In this document: positions 19,724-30,268 of the stretch, piece by piece | Numbering within the stretch: position 1 is the first letter of the stretch | Layout: each line of letters starts with the position of its first letter | Source of the DNA: Nissabacter sp. SGAir0207 | GTDB lineage: Bacteria > Pseudomonadota > Gammaproteobacteria > Enterobacterales > Enterobacteriaceae | Direction of reading: 5' to 3' | Assembly: GCF_005491205.1 (NCBI RefSeq) | Contig: NZ_CP028035.1 | Coordinates: forward strand, 248,001 to 312,000 | Length of the DNA: 64,000 nucleotides | The notes under the pieces: generated by a model | Seen by the model: the letters and a program-made list of their open reading frames with translations, nothing else | Database searches by the model: none | Told to the model about the DNA's origin: nothing | Position numbers and translations under genes: made by a program

Positions 19724-20548
19724 ATGAAGAAGAACCGCGCGTTTTTAAAATGGGCTGGTGGCAAGTATCCCCTGATTGAGGAGATCAAACGCCACCTGCC
19801 CGCAGGCGACTGCCTGATTGAACCCTTTGTCGGCGCAGGCTCTGTGTTCCTCAATACAGATTATGACGCCTATATCCTGGCGGATATCAACAGTGACCTG
19901 ATCAACCTGTACAACATCGTCAAGACACGTACCGACGACTTCGTGCGGGATGCCCGCGAGCTCTTCAGCGACGAGTTCAACAATGCCGACGCGTTCTACC
20001 GGTTGCGCACGCAGTTCAACCTCAGCCGTGACCCCTATGAGCGGGCGCAGCTGTTCCTCTACCTGAACCGCCATTGCTACAACGGCCTGTGCCGTTATAA
20101 CCTGAGTGGCGAGTTCAACGTGCCGTTTGGGCGCTACAAGCGGCCCTACTTCCCGCAGGACGAGCTGGAGTTCTTTGCCCGCAAGGCCAATGAGCGCAAC
20201 GCCACGTTCGTCTGTGAAAGCTACACGCAGACCCTGACCAATGCCCAACCGGGGGCCGTGGTCTATTGCGATCCGCCCTATGCGCCGCTCTCCGCCACCT
20301 CCAACTTTACGGCCTACCACACCAATGGGTTTGATATGGCAGACCAGCAGGAGCTGGCGCGGCTGGCGAACCACCTGGCCGATGAGCGGCAGATCCCGGT
20401 GCTGATCTCCAACCATGATACGGCACTAACGCGTGACTGGTATCAACAGGCGGCGGAGATGCACGTGGTGCAGGTGCGGCGCACCATCAGCAGCAATGGA
20501 TTCGGGCGTAGCAAAGTGGATGAGCTTTTGGCACTGTATAAACGCTAA
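19724..20548 (+). CDS. dam: DNA adenine methyltransferase Dam
   Basis: Methylates N6 of adenine in GATC; used in mismatch-repair strand choice, replication timing and gene control. 274 aa (E. coli 278). The SAM motif is FVGAGS (35-40) and the catalytic motif DPPY at 183-186; FLKWAGGK opens the protein. An intact enzyme with no disruption. Confidence 0.98.
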   Translation: MKKNRAFLKWAGGKYPLIEEIKRHLPAGDCLIEPFVGAGSVFLNTDYDAYILADINSDLINLYNIVKTRTDDFVRDARELFSDEFNNADAFYRLRTQFNLSRDPYERAQLFLYLNRHCYNGLCRYNLSGEFNVPFGRYKRPYFPQDELEFFARKANERNATFVCESYTQTLTNAQPGAVVYCDPPYAPLSATSNFTAYHTNGFDMADQQELARLANHLADERQIPVLISNHDTALTRDWYQQAAEMHVVQVRRTISSNGFGRSKVDELLALYKR

Positions 20549-20617
20549 GGGGAGCGCGGTTCCGCCGGGTGTGTCGCGATCCCAATGACGATTAACCCCT
20601 ACCGTTTGGAGATGCGG

Positions 20618-21295
20618 ATGAAACAGTTTTTGATTGCGCCGTCGATTTTGTCGGCAGACTTTGCCCGACTGGGTGAGGATACGGCGAAGGTGCTGGCTGC
20701 CGGCGCTGACGTGGTGCACTTTGACGTGATGGACAACCACTACGTCCCTAACCTGACCATCGGCCCGGCAGTCTGCCAGGCACTGCGCAACTATGGCATT
20801 ACCGCCCCGATTGACGTTCACCTGATGGTGAAGCCGGTAGACCGTCTGGTGCCGGATTTCGCTGCCGCTGGTGCCAGCTACATCTCCTTCCACCCAGAAG
20901 CCTCCGAGCATATCGACCGCACCCTGCAACTGATCAAGGATCATGGTTGCAAGGCTGGTCTGGTGTTCAACCCGGCCACCCCGCTGAGCTACCTGGATTA
21001 TGTGATGGACAAGCTGGACGTGATCCTGCTGATGTCTGTTAACCCCGGTTTCGGCGGCCAGTCCTTCATCCACCATACGCTGGACAAGCTGCGCCAAGTG
21101 CGCCGCCGCATTGATGAGAGCGGTTTTGACATCCGGCTGGAAGTGGACGGCGGCGTGAAGGTGGAGAACATCGGCGAGATCGCCGCCGCGGGCGCGGACA
21201 TGTTTGTCGCTGGCTCCGCCATCTTCAACGCGCCGGATTACCGTGAAGTGATTGAGCAGATGCGTGGTGAACTGGCGAAGGTGGCCCATGGCTGA
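20618..21295 (+). CDS. rpe: Ribulose-phosphate 3-epimerase
   Basis: Interconverts ribulose-5-P and xylulose-5-P in the pentose phosphate pathway. TIM-barrel protein of 225 aa, equal to E. coli, when started at [23 protein letters not shown] lies 6 bases upstream, so the longer frame from 20585 is rejected. Metal ligands are visible in HFDVMDNH and the barrel end has [10 protein letters not shown]. Overlaps gph by 8 bases. Confidence 0.97.
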   Translation: MKQFLIAPSILSADFARLGEDTAKVLAAGADVVHFDVMDNHYVPNLTIGPAVCQALRNYGITAPIDVHLMVKPVDRLVPDFAAAGASYISFHPEASEHIDRTLQLIKDHGCKAGLVFNPATPLSYLDYVMDKLDVILLMSVNPGFGGQSFIHHTLDKLRQVRRRIDESGFDIRLEVDGGVKVENIGEIAAAGADMFVAGSAIFNAPDYREVIEQMRGELAKVAHG

Positions 21296-21986
21296 TTTCA
21301 GCGGCTTGCGCGCGCTGGCGTTCGATCTGGATGGCACGCTGATCCACAGCGCGCCGGGGCTGGCGCAGGCGATTGACCATGCGCTGGCGGAGGCCGGGCT
21401 GCCGGCCGCCGGCGAGGCTCGCGTCAGCACCTGGATCGGCAATGGCGCGGATGTGCTGGTGGAGCGCGCGCTCCACTGGGCGACGCAGGGTGAGGGCGGC
21501 CACGAGCTGGCCGCGCTGCGCGCCCGTTTTGACCACTTTTACGCCCAGACTGCCGAGTCGGGCAGCCAGCTCTTTCCGGGCGTGCGTGACACCCTGGCGC
21601 AGCTGGCGCGTAGCGGCCTGCCGCTTGGCATCATCACCAACAAGCCCACGCCCTTTGTCGCGCCGCTGTTGCAGGCACTGGGCATCGCGGAGTACTTCTC
21701 GCTGGTTATCGGTGGCGATGACGTAGTGGCGAAGAAGCCGCACCCGGCCCCGCTCTATCTGATGCTGGGCAAGCTGGGGGTACGGGCGTCGGAGATGGCG
21801 TTTGTTGGCGACTCGCGCAATGATATTCAGGCGGCCAAGGCGGCCGGCTGCCCGGCGATTGCGCTGAGCTATGGCTATAACTACGGTGAGCCGATTGCGC
21901 TGAGCCAGCCTGACTGCGTCATCGACCATTTTGCCGATTTGTTGCCCACTCTTGGGCTGTCATCATTCAAGAATCAGGAAGCATAA
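21288..21986 (+). CDS. gph: Phosphoglycolate phosphatase
   Basis: HAD-superfamily enzyme removing 2-phosphoglycolate, including that formed in DNA repair. 232 aa from the ATG at 21288, with motif [14 protein letters not shown], motif II ITNKPTP, the lysine in KKPHPAP and acidic motif [10 protein letters not shown]. Slightly shorter than E. coli Gph (252) in the cap domain. Its start lies within the rpe 3' end; trpS follows after 1 base. Confidence 0.96.
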   Translation: MADFSGLRALAFDLDGTLIHSAPGLAQAIDHALAEAGLPAAGEARVSTWIGNGADVLVERALHWATQGEGGHELAALRARFDHFYAQTAESGSQLFPGVRDTLAQLARSGLPLGIITNKPTPFVAPLLQALGIAEYFSLVIGGDDVVAKKPHPAPLYLMLGKLGVRASEMAFVGDSRNDIQAAKAAGCPAIALSYGYNYGEPIALSQPDCVIDHFADLLPTLGLSSFKNQEA

Positions 21987-21987
21987 C

Positions 21988-22992
21988 ATGAGTAAGCCCA
22001 TCGTATTCAGCGGCGCGCAGCCGTCCGGTGAACTGACCATTGGTAACTACATGGGTGCGCTGCGTCAGTGGGTAACCATGCAGGATGAGTATGAGTGCAT
22101 CTACTGCATCGTTGACCTGCACGCCATCACGGTGCGCCAGGACGCCAACGCGCTGCGCAAGGCCACGCTGGATACGCTGGCGCTCTACCTGGCCTGCGGC
22201 ATCGACCCGGAAAAGAGCACCATCTTTGTCCAGTCCCATGTGCCGGAGCACACGCAGCTGAGCTGGGTACTGAACTGCTACAGCTACTTTGGCGAGCTGA
22301 GCCGCATGACCCAGTTCAAGGACAAGTCAACGCGCTATGCCGAGAACATCAACGCTGGCCTGTTTGACTACCCGGTGCTGATGGCGGCGGATATCCTGCT
22401 CTACCAGACCAATCAGGTGCCGGTGGGGGAAGACCAAAAGCAGCATCTGGAGCTGAGCCGTGACGTGGCGGCGCGCTTCAACGCGCTGTATGGCGATATC
22501 TTCAAGGTGCCGGAGCCGTTCATTCCGAAATCTGGCGCGCGCGTGATGTCGTTGCAGGAGCCGACCAAGAAGATGTCCAAGTCCGATGACAACCGCAACA
22601 ACGTCATCGGCCTGCTGGAAGACCCGAAAGCCGTGGCGAAGAAGATCAAGCGTGCGATGACCGACTCCGATGAGCCGCCAGTGGTGCGTTATGACGTCGC
22701 CAACAAGGCGGGCGTCTCCAACCTGCTGGACATTCTCTCTGGCGTGACCGGCAAGCCGGTGGCTGAGCTGGAGAAGGAGTTCGAGGGGCTGATGTATGGC
22801 CACCTGAAGGGCGCGGTGGCGGATGCCGTCTCCGGGATGCTGACCGACCTGCAGGCGCGCTACCACCACTTCCGCGATAACGAGGCGCTGCTGCAACAGA
22901 TCATGCGTGATGGCGCAGCCAAGGCGCGTGCCCGTGCGCAGGAGACGCTGACGCGCGTCTATGACGCCATCGGCTTTGTCGCCCAGCCGTAA
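21988..22992 (+). CDS. trpS: Tryptophanyl-tRNA synthetase
   Basis: Class I aminoacyl-tRNA synthetase charging tRNA-Trp. 334 aa, the E. coli length, from the ATG at 21988 (AGGAA ribosome site at 21976-21980). The HIGH-equivalent is in [12 protein letters not shown] (residues 10-21) and the KMSKS loop is intact (KKMSKSDDN). Last gene of the superoperon. Confidence 0.98.
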   Translation: MSKPIVFSGAQPSGELTIGNYMGALRQWVTMQDEYECIYCIVDLHAITVRQDANALRKATLDTLALYLACGIDPEKSTIFVQSHVPEHTQLSWVLNCYSYFGELSRMTQFKDKSTRYAENINAGLFDYPVLMAADILLYQTNQVPVGEDQKQHLELSRDVAARFNALYGDIFKVPEPFIPKSGARVMSLQEPTKKMSKSDDNRNNVIGLLEDPKAVAKKIKRAMTDSDEPPVVRYDVANKAGVSNLLDILSGVTGKPVAELEKEFEGLMYGHLKGAVADAVSGMLTDLQARYHHFRDNEALLQQIMRDGAAKARARAQETLTRVYDAIGFVAQP

Positions 22993-23005
22993 CTGGACCA
23001 TCTGC

Positions 23006-23034
23006 TAAAAACCGCCGCTTCCGGCGGTTTTTTT
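23006..23034 (+). terminator. Rho-independent terminator of trpS
   Basis: ACCGCCG-CTTC-CGGCGGT followed by seven Ts, 18 bases after the trpS stop. Closes the aroK-trpS superoperon. Confidence 0.93.
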
Positions 23035-23045
23035 ATGCCCGCAAA

Positions 23046-23073
23046 ATAGAAAAGGGCGCCCTGAGGCGCCCTT
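23046..23073 (-). terminator. Rho-independent terminator of tsgA
   Basis: The minus strand reads AAGGGCGCC-TCAG-GGCGCCCTT then TTCTATTTT, 18 bases after the tsgA stop. A 9-bp stem; lies back to back with the trpS terminator. Confidence 0.85.
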
Positions 23074-23091
23074 GCTGGGGAAGCGATGGCC

Positions 23092-24285
23092 TTAGTGGCT
23101 GGCTTCCGCCGTGTGGCCGTGCTGGCGGTGCTTGGTCACGAAACCAAGCAGCAGGCACATCACGAAGACCACCAGATAGAGGCTGTTGGCGGTCGCCAGT
23201 GCCGCGTGCTCGCCGCTTTTGGCAACGATCGGGCCGGTCACCACGAAGGTCAGCATGGTGCCGACGGTGCCGCAGGTCAGGATGAAGTTCACCAGTTTCG
23301 GCGACGACACCTTGGTCTGTTGGGAGCCGAGGGTGATCAGCGTGGTGTAGATGGCACTGGAGACAAAGCCCAGACCCAGAATGGTGTAGTGCAGCATCGA
23401 GGCGTCAGAGGTGCTGATGAACAGGTACATCAGCAGGGTCGAGGCACCCGCCAGCACGGTGACGATGCGTTGCAGATCAAAGAAGCGCAGCACCACGCTG
23501 AAGACCCACATGCCCACCATGTACGCCGTCCAGAAGTTGCTCACCAGACTACCGGCTTGGGTGATGTCCATGTTGAACTGCTTGGCGGCGTAGGTCGGTA
23601 CCCACTGGATAAAGCCAAGCTGGCCAAGGATGTAGCACAGGGCGGCGATGGAGAGGAACAGCACGCCAATGCCCCACTTCTCTTTCTTCACGGATTGCAC
23701 GGACTTCGGCGCGTCGTTGCCCAGTTTCGGGAACTCCGACACCAGCGTCAGGATGAAGATGGCGATATAGAGCACACCGATGCAGGCGTAGACCCAGTAC
23801 CAAGCAATGCTGCGTGCCAGCAGGGCGGCGGCGATGATCGGGAACAGGGTGCCAGCCATACTGAAGAAGGAGTCGGTGAACAGCAGGCGCGAACCGCGCT
23901 GGCGACCCTCATACAGGTGGGTGATCAGGAAGGTACCGATCGACATGGTGATGCCGCTGACCACGCCAAGGATAAACATGCAGCCAGAGAAGACCGCCAG
24001 GCTATGGCTGTTCATCAGGCCGACAATCGCCACCAGCATCAGCACAAAGCCGAAGATCAGCTGGCGCTTCAGGGCGATGATCTCCATCAGCCAGGCGTTG
24101 AGGAAAATGGACACCAGGATACCGGCGTTTAAGAAGGTGAAGGTGTTACTCATGCTGGAAACCGGCAGGTTGAAGTACTGCGCGATATTTCCCATCACCA
24201 TCCCGGTGACAATTACCAATGCGCCGGTAAGCGCGTAGGAGAAGAAACTAATCCATGTGAGCCTGATTCGATTGCTGTTAGTCAT
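23092..24285 (-). CDS. tsgA: MFS transporter TsgA
   Basis: Major facilitator superfamily protein of 397 aa (E. coli 393) with about 12 predicted membrane segments. Its name comes from a tellurite/selenite-linked phenotype in Salmonella; the substrate is not established. A His/Ala-rich cytoplasmic tail ends the protein. In E. coli nirBDC-cysG lies between tsgA and trpS; here the two genes are adjacent and convergent. Confidence 0.95.
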   Translation of the reverse strand: MTNSNRIRLTWISFFSYALTGALVIVTGMVMGNIAQYFNLPVSSMSNTFTFLNAGILVSIFLNAWLMEIIALKRQLIFGFVLMLVAIVGLMNSHSLAVFSGCMFILGVVSGITMSIGTFLITHLYEGRQRGSRLLFTDSFFSMAGTLFPIIAAALLARSIAWYWVYACIGVLYIAIFILTLVSEFPKLGNDAPKSVQSVKKEKWGIGVLFLSIAALCYILGQLGFIQWVPTYAAKQFNMDITQAGSLVSNFWTAYMVGMWVFSVVLRFFDLQRIVTVLAGASTLLMYLFISTSDASMLHYTILGLGFVSSAIYTTLITLGSQQTKVSSPKLVNFILTCGTVGTMLTFVVTGPIVAKSGEHAALATANSLYLVVFVMCLLLGFVTKHRQHGHTAEASH

Positions 24286-24390
24286 AGACGTGCCTGGTTG
24301 TCAGTTAAACGTAAAAATGTGGGGGGAACTGGCAATCCGCCTGAGAGATCAGGCGTGAAGCGCAGAATCGTAACACAGGGCAGCGAATTA

Positions 24391-24410
24391 TTTGTGATGC
24401 ATATCTTACT
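24391..24410. promoter_or_regulatory. Candidate CRP site between tsgA and ppiA
   Basis: TGTGA (24393-24397), six bases, then TCTTA: one perfect CRP half-site and 3 of 5 in the other. E. coli ppiA is known to be CRP/CytR controlled, which makes the site plausible. Confidence 0.4.
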
Positions 24411-24433
24411 TCTTGTGTAATAGCTGCAATAAA

Positions 24434-24449
24434 TGGCAAAGCTTTGCCA
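24434..24449. promoter_or_regulatory. Perfect 16-bp palindrome TGGCAAAGCTTTGCCA
   Basis: A gap-free palindrome centred between the two divergent genes, about 150 bases from tsgA and 190 from ppiA. The form suits a dimeric regulator; no specific factor is recognised. Confidence 0.45.
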
Positions 24450-24636
24450 AATGTCGCCAATTTTGTGCAGGCAAACGATAACCCTGCATCGGTTCCCAGC
24501 CGGTCGTGTCAGGCGGCGACACGCTGGCCGTCACCTTTTGTTAAAGTAAATAAAGGTAAAGCGCTGGCGCCCCTTTGGGGGCCTCTTTAGAATCAACGCG
24601 TTTGTGTTGTTTGTACCCGGAAAAAGGAACCCGTTC

Positions 24637-25206
24637 ATGTTCAAACGTACTTTAGTGGCTTTTGCCACGCTGTTTTCCCTGACGGCGCTTGCCCCATTGG
24701 CGCAGGCCGCAGGCGAGACACACGTCATGCTTACCACGTCAGCGGGAAATATTGAGCTGGAGCTGGACAGCCAGAAAGCCCCGGTTTCCGTGAAGAATTT
24801 CGTCGATTACGTCCAGAGTGGTTACTATAACAACACCCTTTTTCATCGCGTGATCCCAGGTTTTATGGTTCAGGGCGGCGGCTTCACCGCTGACATGCAG
24901 CAGAAGATCACCAACGCCCCGATCAAGAATGAGGCGGACAACGGCCTGCGCAACCTGCGCGGCACCATCGCCATGGCGCGTACCGCCGATAAAGACAGCG
25001 CCACCAGCCAATTCTTTATCAACGTGGCGGACAACGCCTTCCTGGATCATGGCCAGCGCGATTTTGGCTACGCCGTATTTGGCAAGGTGGTCAAGGGGAT
25101 GGACGTGGTAGACAAGATCTCCCAGGTGAAGACCGAAAACGTCGGCCCTTACCAGAATGTGCCTTCCAAACCAATCACCCTGCTTTCCGCCAAAATCCTG
25201 CCTTAA
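24637..25206 (+). CDS. ppiA: Periplasmic peptidyl-prolyl isomerase A (cyclophilin)
   Basis: Folding catalyst in the periplasm. 189 aa (E. coli 190) from the ATG at 24637, with AAGGAAC 6 bases upstream. Signal peptide about 1-24 (LAQA before AGETH), then a cyclophilin fold with [13 protein letters not shown] and [17 protein letters not shown]. Followed by a GC hairpin, then the yhfG-fic operon. Confidence 0.97.
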   Translation: MFKRTLVAFATLFSLTALAPLAQAAGETHVMLTTSAGNIELELDSQKAPVSVKNFVDYVQSGYYNNTLFHRVIPGFMVQGGGFTADMQQKITNAPIKNEADNGLRNLRGTIAMARTADKDSATSQFFINVADNAFLDHGQRDFGYAVFGKVVKGMDVVDKISQVKTENVGPYQNVPSKPITLLSAKILP

Positions 25207-25213
25207 CCCGCAG

Positions 25214-25240
25214 CGGGGCCAGCCGTGGCTGGCCCCGTTT
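25214..25240 (+). terminator. Terminator hairpin behind ppiA
   Basis: CGGGGCCAGCC / GGCTGGCCCCG, an 11-bp arm pair with a tiny loop, followed by only three Ts; a strong stem but a weak U-run. Confidence 0.55.
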
Positions 25241-25360
25241 CGCCCCGACCTTTTATCCGTCGCCCTGCGTCCCGAATGCCAATGTCTATACTTAGCCGCA
25301 GGCAGGCGAAACAGTGCCTGCCCTTACCGGACGCATTAACCGGCCAAAAGGAGGTCTACC

Positions 25361-25531
25361 GTGGCGAAAAAGATGACGCTCAGGCAAAAAGAGAAGCTGT
25401 TTGATCAGCGGAAAAATGCCAATTTTCAGGCAAGCACGGCCCTTGATGGCCACCAGATTAAGGCGGTCACGCTGCCCGCCGACGAGGCACTGGCGCGTCT
25501 GGAGGAAGTGAGGGCCAACTATGAACGATAA
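25361..25531 (+). CDS. yhfG: YhfG, small FicA-type antitoxin of Fic
   Basis: A 56-aa protein starting at GTG (MAKKMTLRQK...), preceded 6 bases upstream by a strong AAGGAGG. Similar to E. coli YhfG: basic N-terminus, NFQAS segment, and ending [12 protein letters not shown]. YhfG/FicA proteins bind Fic and block its ATP site through an (S/T)xxxE(G/N) helix. The matching segment here is S25-TAL-D29-G30, so the inhibitory Glu is replaced by Asp. It overlaps fic by 11 bases. Confidence 0.88.
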   Translation: MAKKMTLRQKEKLFDQRKNANFQASTALDGHQIKAVTLPADEALARLEEVRANYER

Positions 25532-26123
25532 ATTTGGCGATGGCGCCGATCCCTATCTCTATGCCAACTCCCAGGTACTGAAAAACAAGCTGGGCATCCG
25601 CAAGGCCGCCACCCTGCTGGAGGCGGAACTGGCGCTGACGCCACTGCGCGCCGCGACCATCCCGCTCGGGCCGCGCGAGTGCGGGCTACCGCACCTCTGC
25701 GCCATCCACCAGACGCTGTTCCAGGATCTCTATGAGTGGGCTGGCGAGTTGCGCGAAATGGATATCTATAAGCAGGATACCCGCTTCTGTCACTTCGCCT
25801 ACATTGAGAAAGAGGGCAACGCGCTGATGCAGGCGCTGGAGGATGAGGAGTACCTGGCTGACCTGCCACGTGACAAACTGGTGGAGCGGCTGGCGTACTA
25901 CTACTGCGAGTTGAACGTGCTGCACCCGTTCCGCGAGGGCAATGGCCGGGCGCAACGCATCTTCTTTGAACAATTAGTGATTCACGCCGGCTATGTCATT
26001 GACTGGTCGCGCGCGGATCATGAGGGCTGGGTAGCGGCCAATGAGAAGGCGGCGTTTGGCGATCTCAGCGATTTGACCGCCATTTTCAATAAAGTCGTGA
26101 GCGAACCCGGCGAAAATGAGTAG
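25521..26123 (+). CDS. fic: Fic-domain protein AMP-transferase (FicT)
   Basis: Predicted to transfer AMP from ATP to target proteins (gyrase/topoisomerase IV in some bacterial Fic toxins). 200 aa, as in E. coli. The active-site loop is fully canonical: [12 protein letters not shown] at 135-146, with catalytic H135, E139 for metal and R143/R146 for phosphates. E. coli K-12 Fic has a degraded loop (from memory, HPFRVGSGLAQR), so this one may be more active. Co-expressed with its partner yhfG. Confidence 0.93.
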   Translation: MNDKFGDGADPYLYANSQVLKNKLGIRKAATLLEAELALTPLRAATIPLGPRECGLPHLCAIHQTLFQDLYEWAGELREMDIYKQDTRFCHFAYIEKEGNALMQALEDEEYLADLPRDKLVERLAYYYCELNVLHPFREGNGRAQRIFFEQLVIHAGYVIDWSRADHEGWVAANEKAAFGDLSDLTAIFNKVVSEPGENE

Positions 26124-26155
26124 AATTGCCCGGTGATGTTCTGCCGGATCTGCCC

Positions 26156-26731
26156 ATGCTGCTGTTGATCGATAACTACGACTCCTTCACCTATAACCTG
26201 TACCAATATTTCTGCCAGCTCGGCGCTGAGGTACAGGTTATCCGCAACGACCACATTGACCTGGATGGCATCGCCCGGCTGGCACCGGCGCAGTTGGTGA
26301 TCTCGCCCGGCCCCTGCACGCCGGATGAGGCGGGCATTTCGCTGGCCGCCATCCGCCACTTTGCCGGTAAGCTGCCGATTCTGGGCGTCTGCCTTGGGCA
26401 TCAGGCGATGGCCCAGAGCTTCGGCGCGCGCATTGTCCGCGCCCGGCAGGTGATGCATGGCAAGACCTCGCCCATCCGCCATGATGGCGAAGGGGTGTTC
26501 CAGTCGCTCAACCAGCCGTTGACCGTTACCCGCTACCACTCGCTGGTGATTGATCCACCGAGCCTGCCCGACTGCTTCCGCGTCACCGCCTGGACGGAGC
26601 GCGACGGCGCGCAGGATGAGATCATGGGCATCCGCCACCGCACGCTGCCGCTGGAGGGGGTGCAGTTCCACCCAGAGAGCATCCTGAGCGAACAGGGTTT
26701 GCAGCTGCTGGGCAACTTCCTCGCCCGCTGA
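26156..26731 (+). CDS. pabA: Aminodeoxychorismate synthase, glutamine amidotransferase subunit
   Basis: Supplies ammonia from glutamine to PabB for p-aminobenzoate/folate synthesis. 191 aa from the ATG at 26156 (E. coli 187). Class I GATase triad: nucleophile C79 in [10 protein letters not shown], and His-Glu in QFHPESIL. The start is by homology ([14 protein letters not shown]); the ribosome site is weak. Confidence 0.96.
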   Translation: MLLLIDNYDSFTYNLYQYFCQLGAEVQVIRNDHIDLDGIARLAPAQLVISPGPCTPDEAGISLAAIRHFAGKLPILGVCLGHQAMAQSFGARIVRARQVMHGKTSPIRHDGEGVFQSLNQPLTVTRYHSLVIDPPSLPDCFRVTAWTERDGAQDEIMGIRHRTLPLEGVQFHPESILSEQGLQLLGNFLAR

Positions 26732-26783
26732 CGGCAACAATTTGCCGCCGCAGGCGATTTCCGGTTGCCTGTAAGTGATTTAT

Positions 26784-26806
26784 TATGCATATTTCCTGAT
26801 TATAAT
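26784..26806 (+). promoter_or_regulatory. argD promoter -10 with candidate ARG box
   Basis: TATAAT at 26801-26806 is a perfect -10 about 60 bases before argD; the -35 is poor. Just upstream, TGCATATTTCCTGA (26786-26799) matches about 10 of 14 positions of the ArgR box core. Arginine repression of argD is known in E. coli. Confidence 0.4.
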
Positions 26807-26848
26807 TTCATGGGCTGTGGCGGCATCGGGTCGTGGCGGCTGGTCTGA

Positions 26849-28081
<1,233 letters not shown>

Positions 28082-28089
28082 ATTCCCCT

Positions 28090-30207
28090 CTACTCTGAAG
28101 CCGCCTCCGGGCGGCTTTTTTGATCGCGCCTCACGCGGCGCGCCAGCCAGATGCCGTGGTGCGGGCGCTGTCGCCAGGCCAGGCTGGAGATGGTGTTCAT
28201 CGCGCTGAGATGGGAGAGGATGCGGCGCAACGGGCGCTCCATCTCGGTCACTGGCATCTCCGGCGCGCTGTCCGGCGCACGGAACATCGGCCCTGACGAG
28301 GGGCTGCCGTCGGCCGGGCCGTCATACATCAGCCGCTGCTGGCAGCTCTGGAGCGCAATCTCACAGGTTTCCAAATACTCCTGCGCCAGCGCCGGGGTCA
28401 GCATGTAGTGATCGCGCGCCAGAATGGTCATCGCGTTCAGGTGCTCAACAATCGACTGGCTGTGCATCACCCAGAGCCGCATGTCAGTCAGGTAGTGGGA
28501 GTTGAAGCCCGGCTCCTGCATCGCCTGATTGAGGGCGGTGTAGAGGGTGTTGTGCGCCTGATTGGCCATGATGCGGGTATAGGCCAGCTTTGCCGGGTCT
28601 GGATCGGCGCTGAGCAGCAGGCGGATCGCCTCCTGATAGGCTTCCAGCGCCTGCCAGGCATTGTCGCGCAGCTTGCCACTCTGCCACTGCGGCCAGAGCC
28701 AGATGGTGCTGCCGAAGGCCAGCGCGCAGCCAATCAGCGTGTCTACCAGCCGTGGGATCAGGAAGTTGGCGCCATTTTGCGTCACCAGTTGCAGCGTATA
28801 GACCGCCGTGATGGTCAGCCCCACCATGCCCAGCCCGTAGTTATTGCGCAGCACCAGATAGGCGGCCAGCATGATTAACACCATCAGGCCCAGCATTGCG
28901 GCCTGCGGCAGTTGCAGGTGCAGTACACCGGCGGCCAGCACCAGCCCGGCTAACGTGCCGATGGCCCGGTGCTGGATGCGCACGCGGGTGGCGTTGTAGC
29001 CGTTCTGGATCACCAGCAGCGCGGTGAGCAGCACCCAATAGGGTTTCGGCAGGTCAAAGAACAGGCCAATCGAGCTGCCGAGCGCCAGCATCACGCCGAC
29101 ACGTGCGGCGTTGCGCAGTGACATCGAGCGCCAGGAGAGGTAGCGCTTCAGCGCTGGCCAGAAGGGCAGGCGGTTGCGGCTCTCCATCAGGTTGCGGCGA
29201 TAGAGCGGCCGCTGGGTGTGCAGCAGGCGCGCGATGCGGCTGAAGTGGTAGTAGCAGAACTGGCCGACCGGATTATCAGGGTAGCGGTTGGCAATCTTCT
29301 CCAGCGCCGCCAGTTCGCCGCCCATCTCAAAGCGGGCGGAGCGGCGGTGGTAGAGCAGGTCATCGGCAATCATCCGCAGCCGCTTGGCGATCACCTCCGC
29401 ATTGCGGCGGATAATTGCCTCTGCCTGGCTCTGCGCCACCAGTTTCTGCACCTCCTCTGGCTGGTGCAGGCTGACGGTAATGTGCTCCTGGAGATCGAGC
29501 GCTACCTGAAAGGCGCGGAACAGCCGCCGATAGTGCGGGTGGCGTTCGCCGGAGAGCATATGCAGTTGCTGGTAGACCTGCACAATCAAGTCCATCACCT
29601 TCTGCTGGCGTTTGAGCAGCGGGGGGAGGGCAGTGTCTGGATCCAGATGCTGGGTCAGCAGGCTGTACTTGGCCTCAACGTAGTCACCCAGTTCGCGGTA
29701 GAGCAGGCTGAGCGATTCACGCATCGGCTGCTCTTTCCACAGCCGGAACCAGCCCCAGGTAAACAGCCCATACCAGAGCGTGCCGAGCAGGAATAGCCCC
29801 GGCGCCTGCCAGAGCGGCGTGGTGCCAGCCATGCTGAGGGTAAAGATGGCCGCCACCAGCGTGCCGTTGAGCAGCCGGCCATGCAGCGGGCTGAGCTCGC
29901 CTGTCACGCCGAGCAGCAGCGCCAGCGCCAGCAAAATCAGCGGCAGCGGCCAGTGGGCGTAGAGCAAGAGCAGTTGCAGTATCAGGCTGCATCCGGCGAA
30001 CAGCGTGCCGCCAATGGCCAGACGTTTTACATAGCGCCGATGGGGCGTGTCGAGACCGGCGATGTTGCAGCAGGCGGGCACCAGTGAGAAGAGCAAGCCG
30101 ACCTGGAGCTGGCCGAACAGCAGCGCGATGGCCGCAGGCAGGCAGAGCACCAGCGTTTGCCGCAGGGCGTAGTTGACTTCAGGATGGTAAATAAGGCGGC
30201 GCCACAT
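28090..30207 (-). CDS. yhfK: YhfK, YccS/FUSC-family membrane protein
   Basis: Large inner-membrane protein with two halves, each with a block of membrane segments (about 20-150 and 385-510) followed by a soluble helical part; related to YccS and aromatic-acid efflux FUSC proteins. Function unknown. 705 aa from the ATG at 30207; the frame also contains an upstream TTG that is not needed. E. coli YhfK is about 700 aa. Follows crp on the same strand, after a terminator-like hairpin. Confidence 0.92.
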   Translation of the reverse strand: MWRRLIYHPEVNYALRQTLVLCLPAAIALLFGQLQVGLLFSLVPACCNIAGLDTPHRRYVKRLAIGGTLFAGCSLILQLLLLYAHWPLPLILLALALLLGVTGELSPLHGRLLNGTLVAAIFTLSMAGTTPLWQAPGLFLLGTLWYGLFTWGWFRLWKEQPMRESLSLLYRELGDYVEAKYSLLTQHLDPDTALPPLLKRQQKVMDLIVQVYQQLHMLSGERHPHYRRLFRAFQVALDLQEHITVSLHQPEEVQKLVAQSQAEAIIRRNAEVIAKRLRMIADDLLYHRRSARFEMGGELAALEKIANRYPDNPVGQFCYYHFSRIARLLHTQRPLYRRNLMESRNRLPFWPALKRYLSWRSMSLRNAARVGVMLALGSSIGLFFDLPKPYWVLLTALLVIQNGYNATRVRIQHRAIGTLAGLVLAAGVLHLQLPQAAMLGLMVLIMLAAYLVLRNNYGLGMVGLTITAVYTLQLVTQNGANFLIPRLVDTLIGCALAFGSTIWLWPQWQSGKLRDNAWQALEAYQEAIRLLLSADPDPAKLAYTRIMANQAHNTLYTALNQAMQEPGFNSHYLTDMRLWVMHSQSIVEHLNAMTILARDHYMLTPALAQEYLETCEIALQSCQQRLMYDGPADGSPSSGPMFRAPDSAPEMPVTEMERPLRRILSHLSAMNTISSLAWRQRPHHGIWLARRVRRDQKSRPEAASE
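28098..28121 (+). terminator. Rho-independent terminator of argD, inside the yhfK 3' end
   Basis: GCCGCC-TCCG-GGCGGC followed by six Ts, 19 bases after the argD stop. The stem also encodes the last residues of YhfK on the other strand. Confidence 0.9.
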
Positions 30208-30219
30208 GTTCAATCAGGG

Positions 30220-30256
30220 AAGAACGGCGCAGTGCGGGGGGCCGCAGCTGCGCCGT
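30220..30256 (-). terminator. Terminator-like hairpin of crp
   Basis: On the minus strand ACGGCGCAG...CTGCGCCGT encloses a second stem TGCGG-CCCC-CCGCA, giving about 14 bp in all, followed by TCTTCCC. It sits 13 bases after the crp stop; partial read-through into yhfK is likely. Confidence 0.7.
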
Positions 30257-30268
30257 GTTGATCCGGGA

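Larger units (their letters stand above)
24286..24636. other. Divergent tsgA/ppiA intergenic region
   Basis: 351 bases, no gene. AT-rich in the middle. Contains a CRP-like site and a perfect 16-bp palindrome (each annotated). The ppiA-proximal part (24535-24570) is A/T-rich and could hold its promoter; no clear -35/-10 pair was fixed. Confidence 0.5.

Noticed and set aside
23086..24132. 348-codon frame antisense to tsgA rich in His, Gln and Asp
   Set aside because: Codons are the complement of hydrophobic transmembrane codons of tsgA; no family resemblance.
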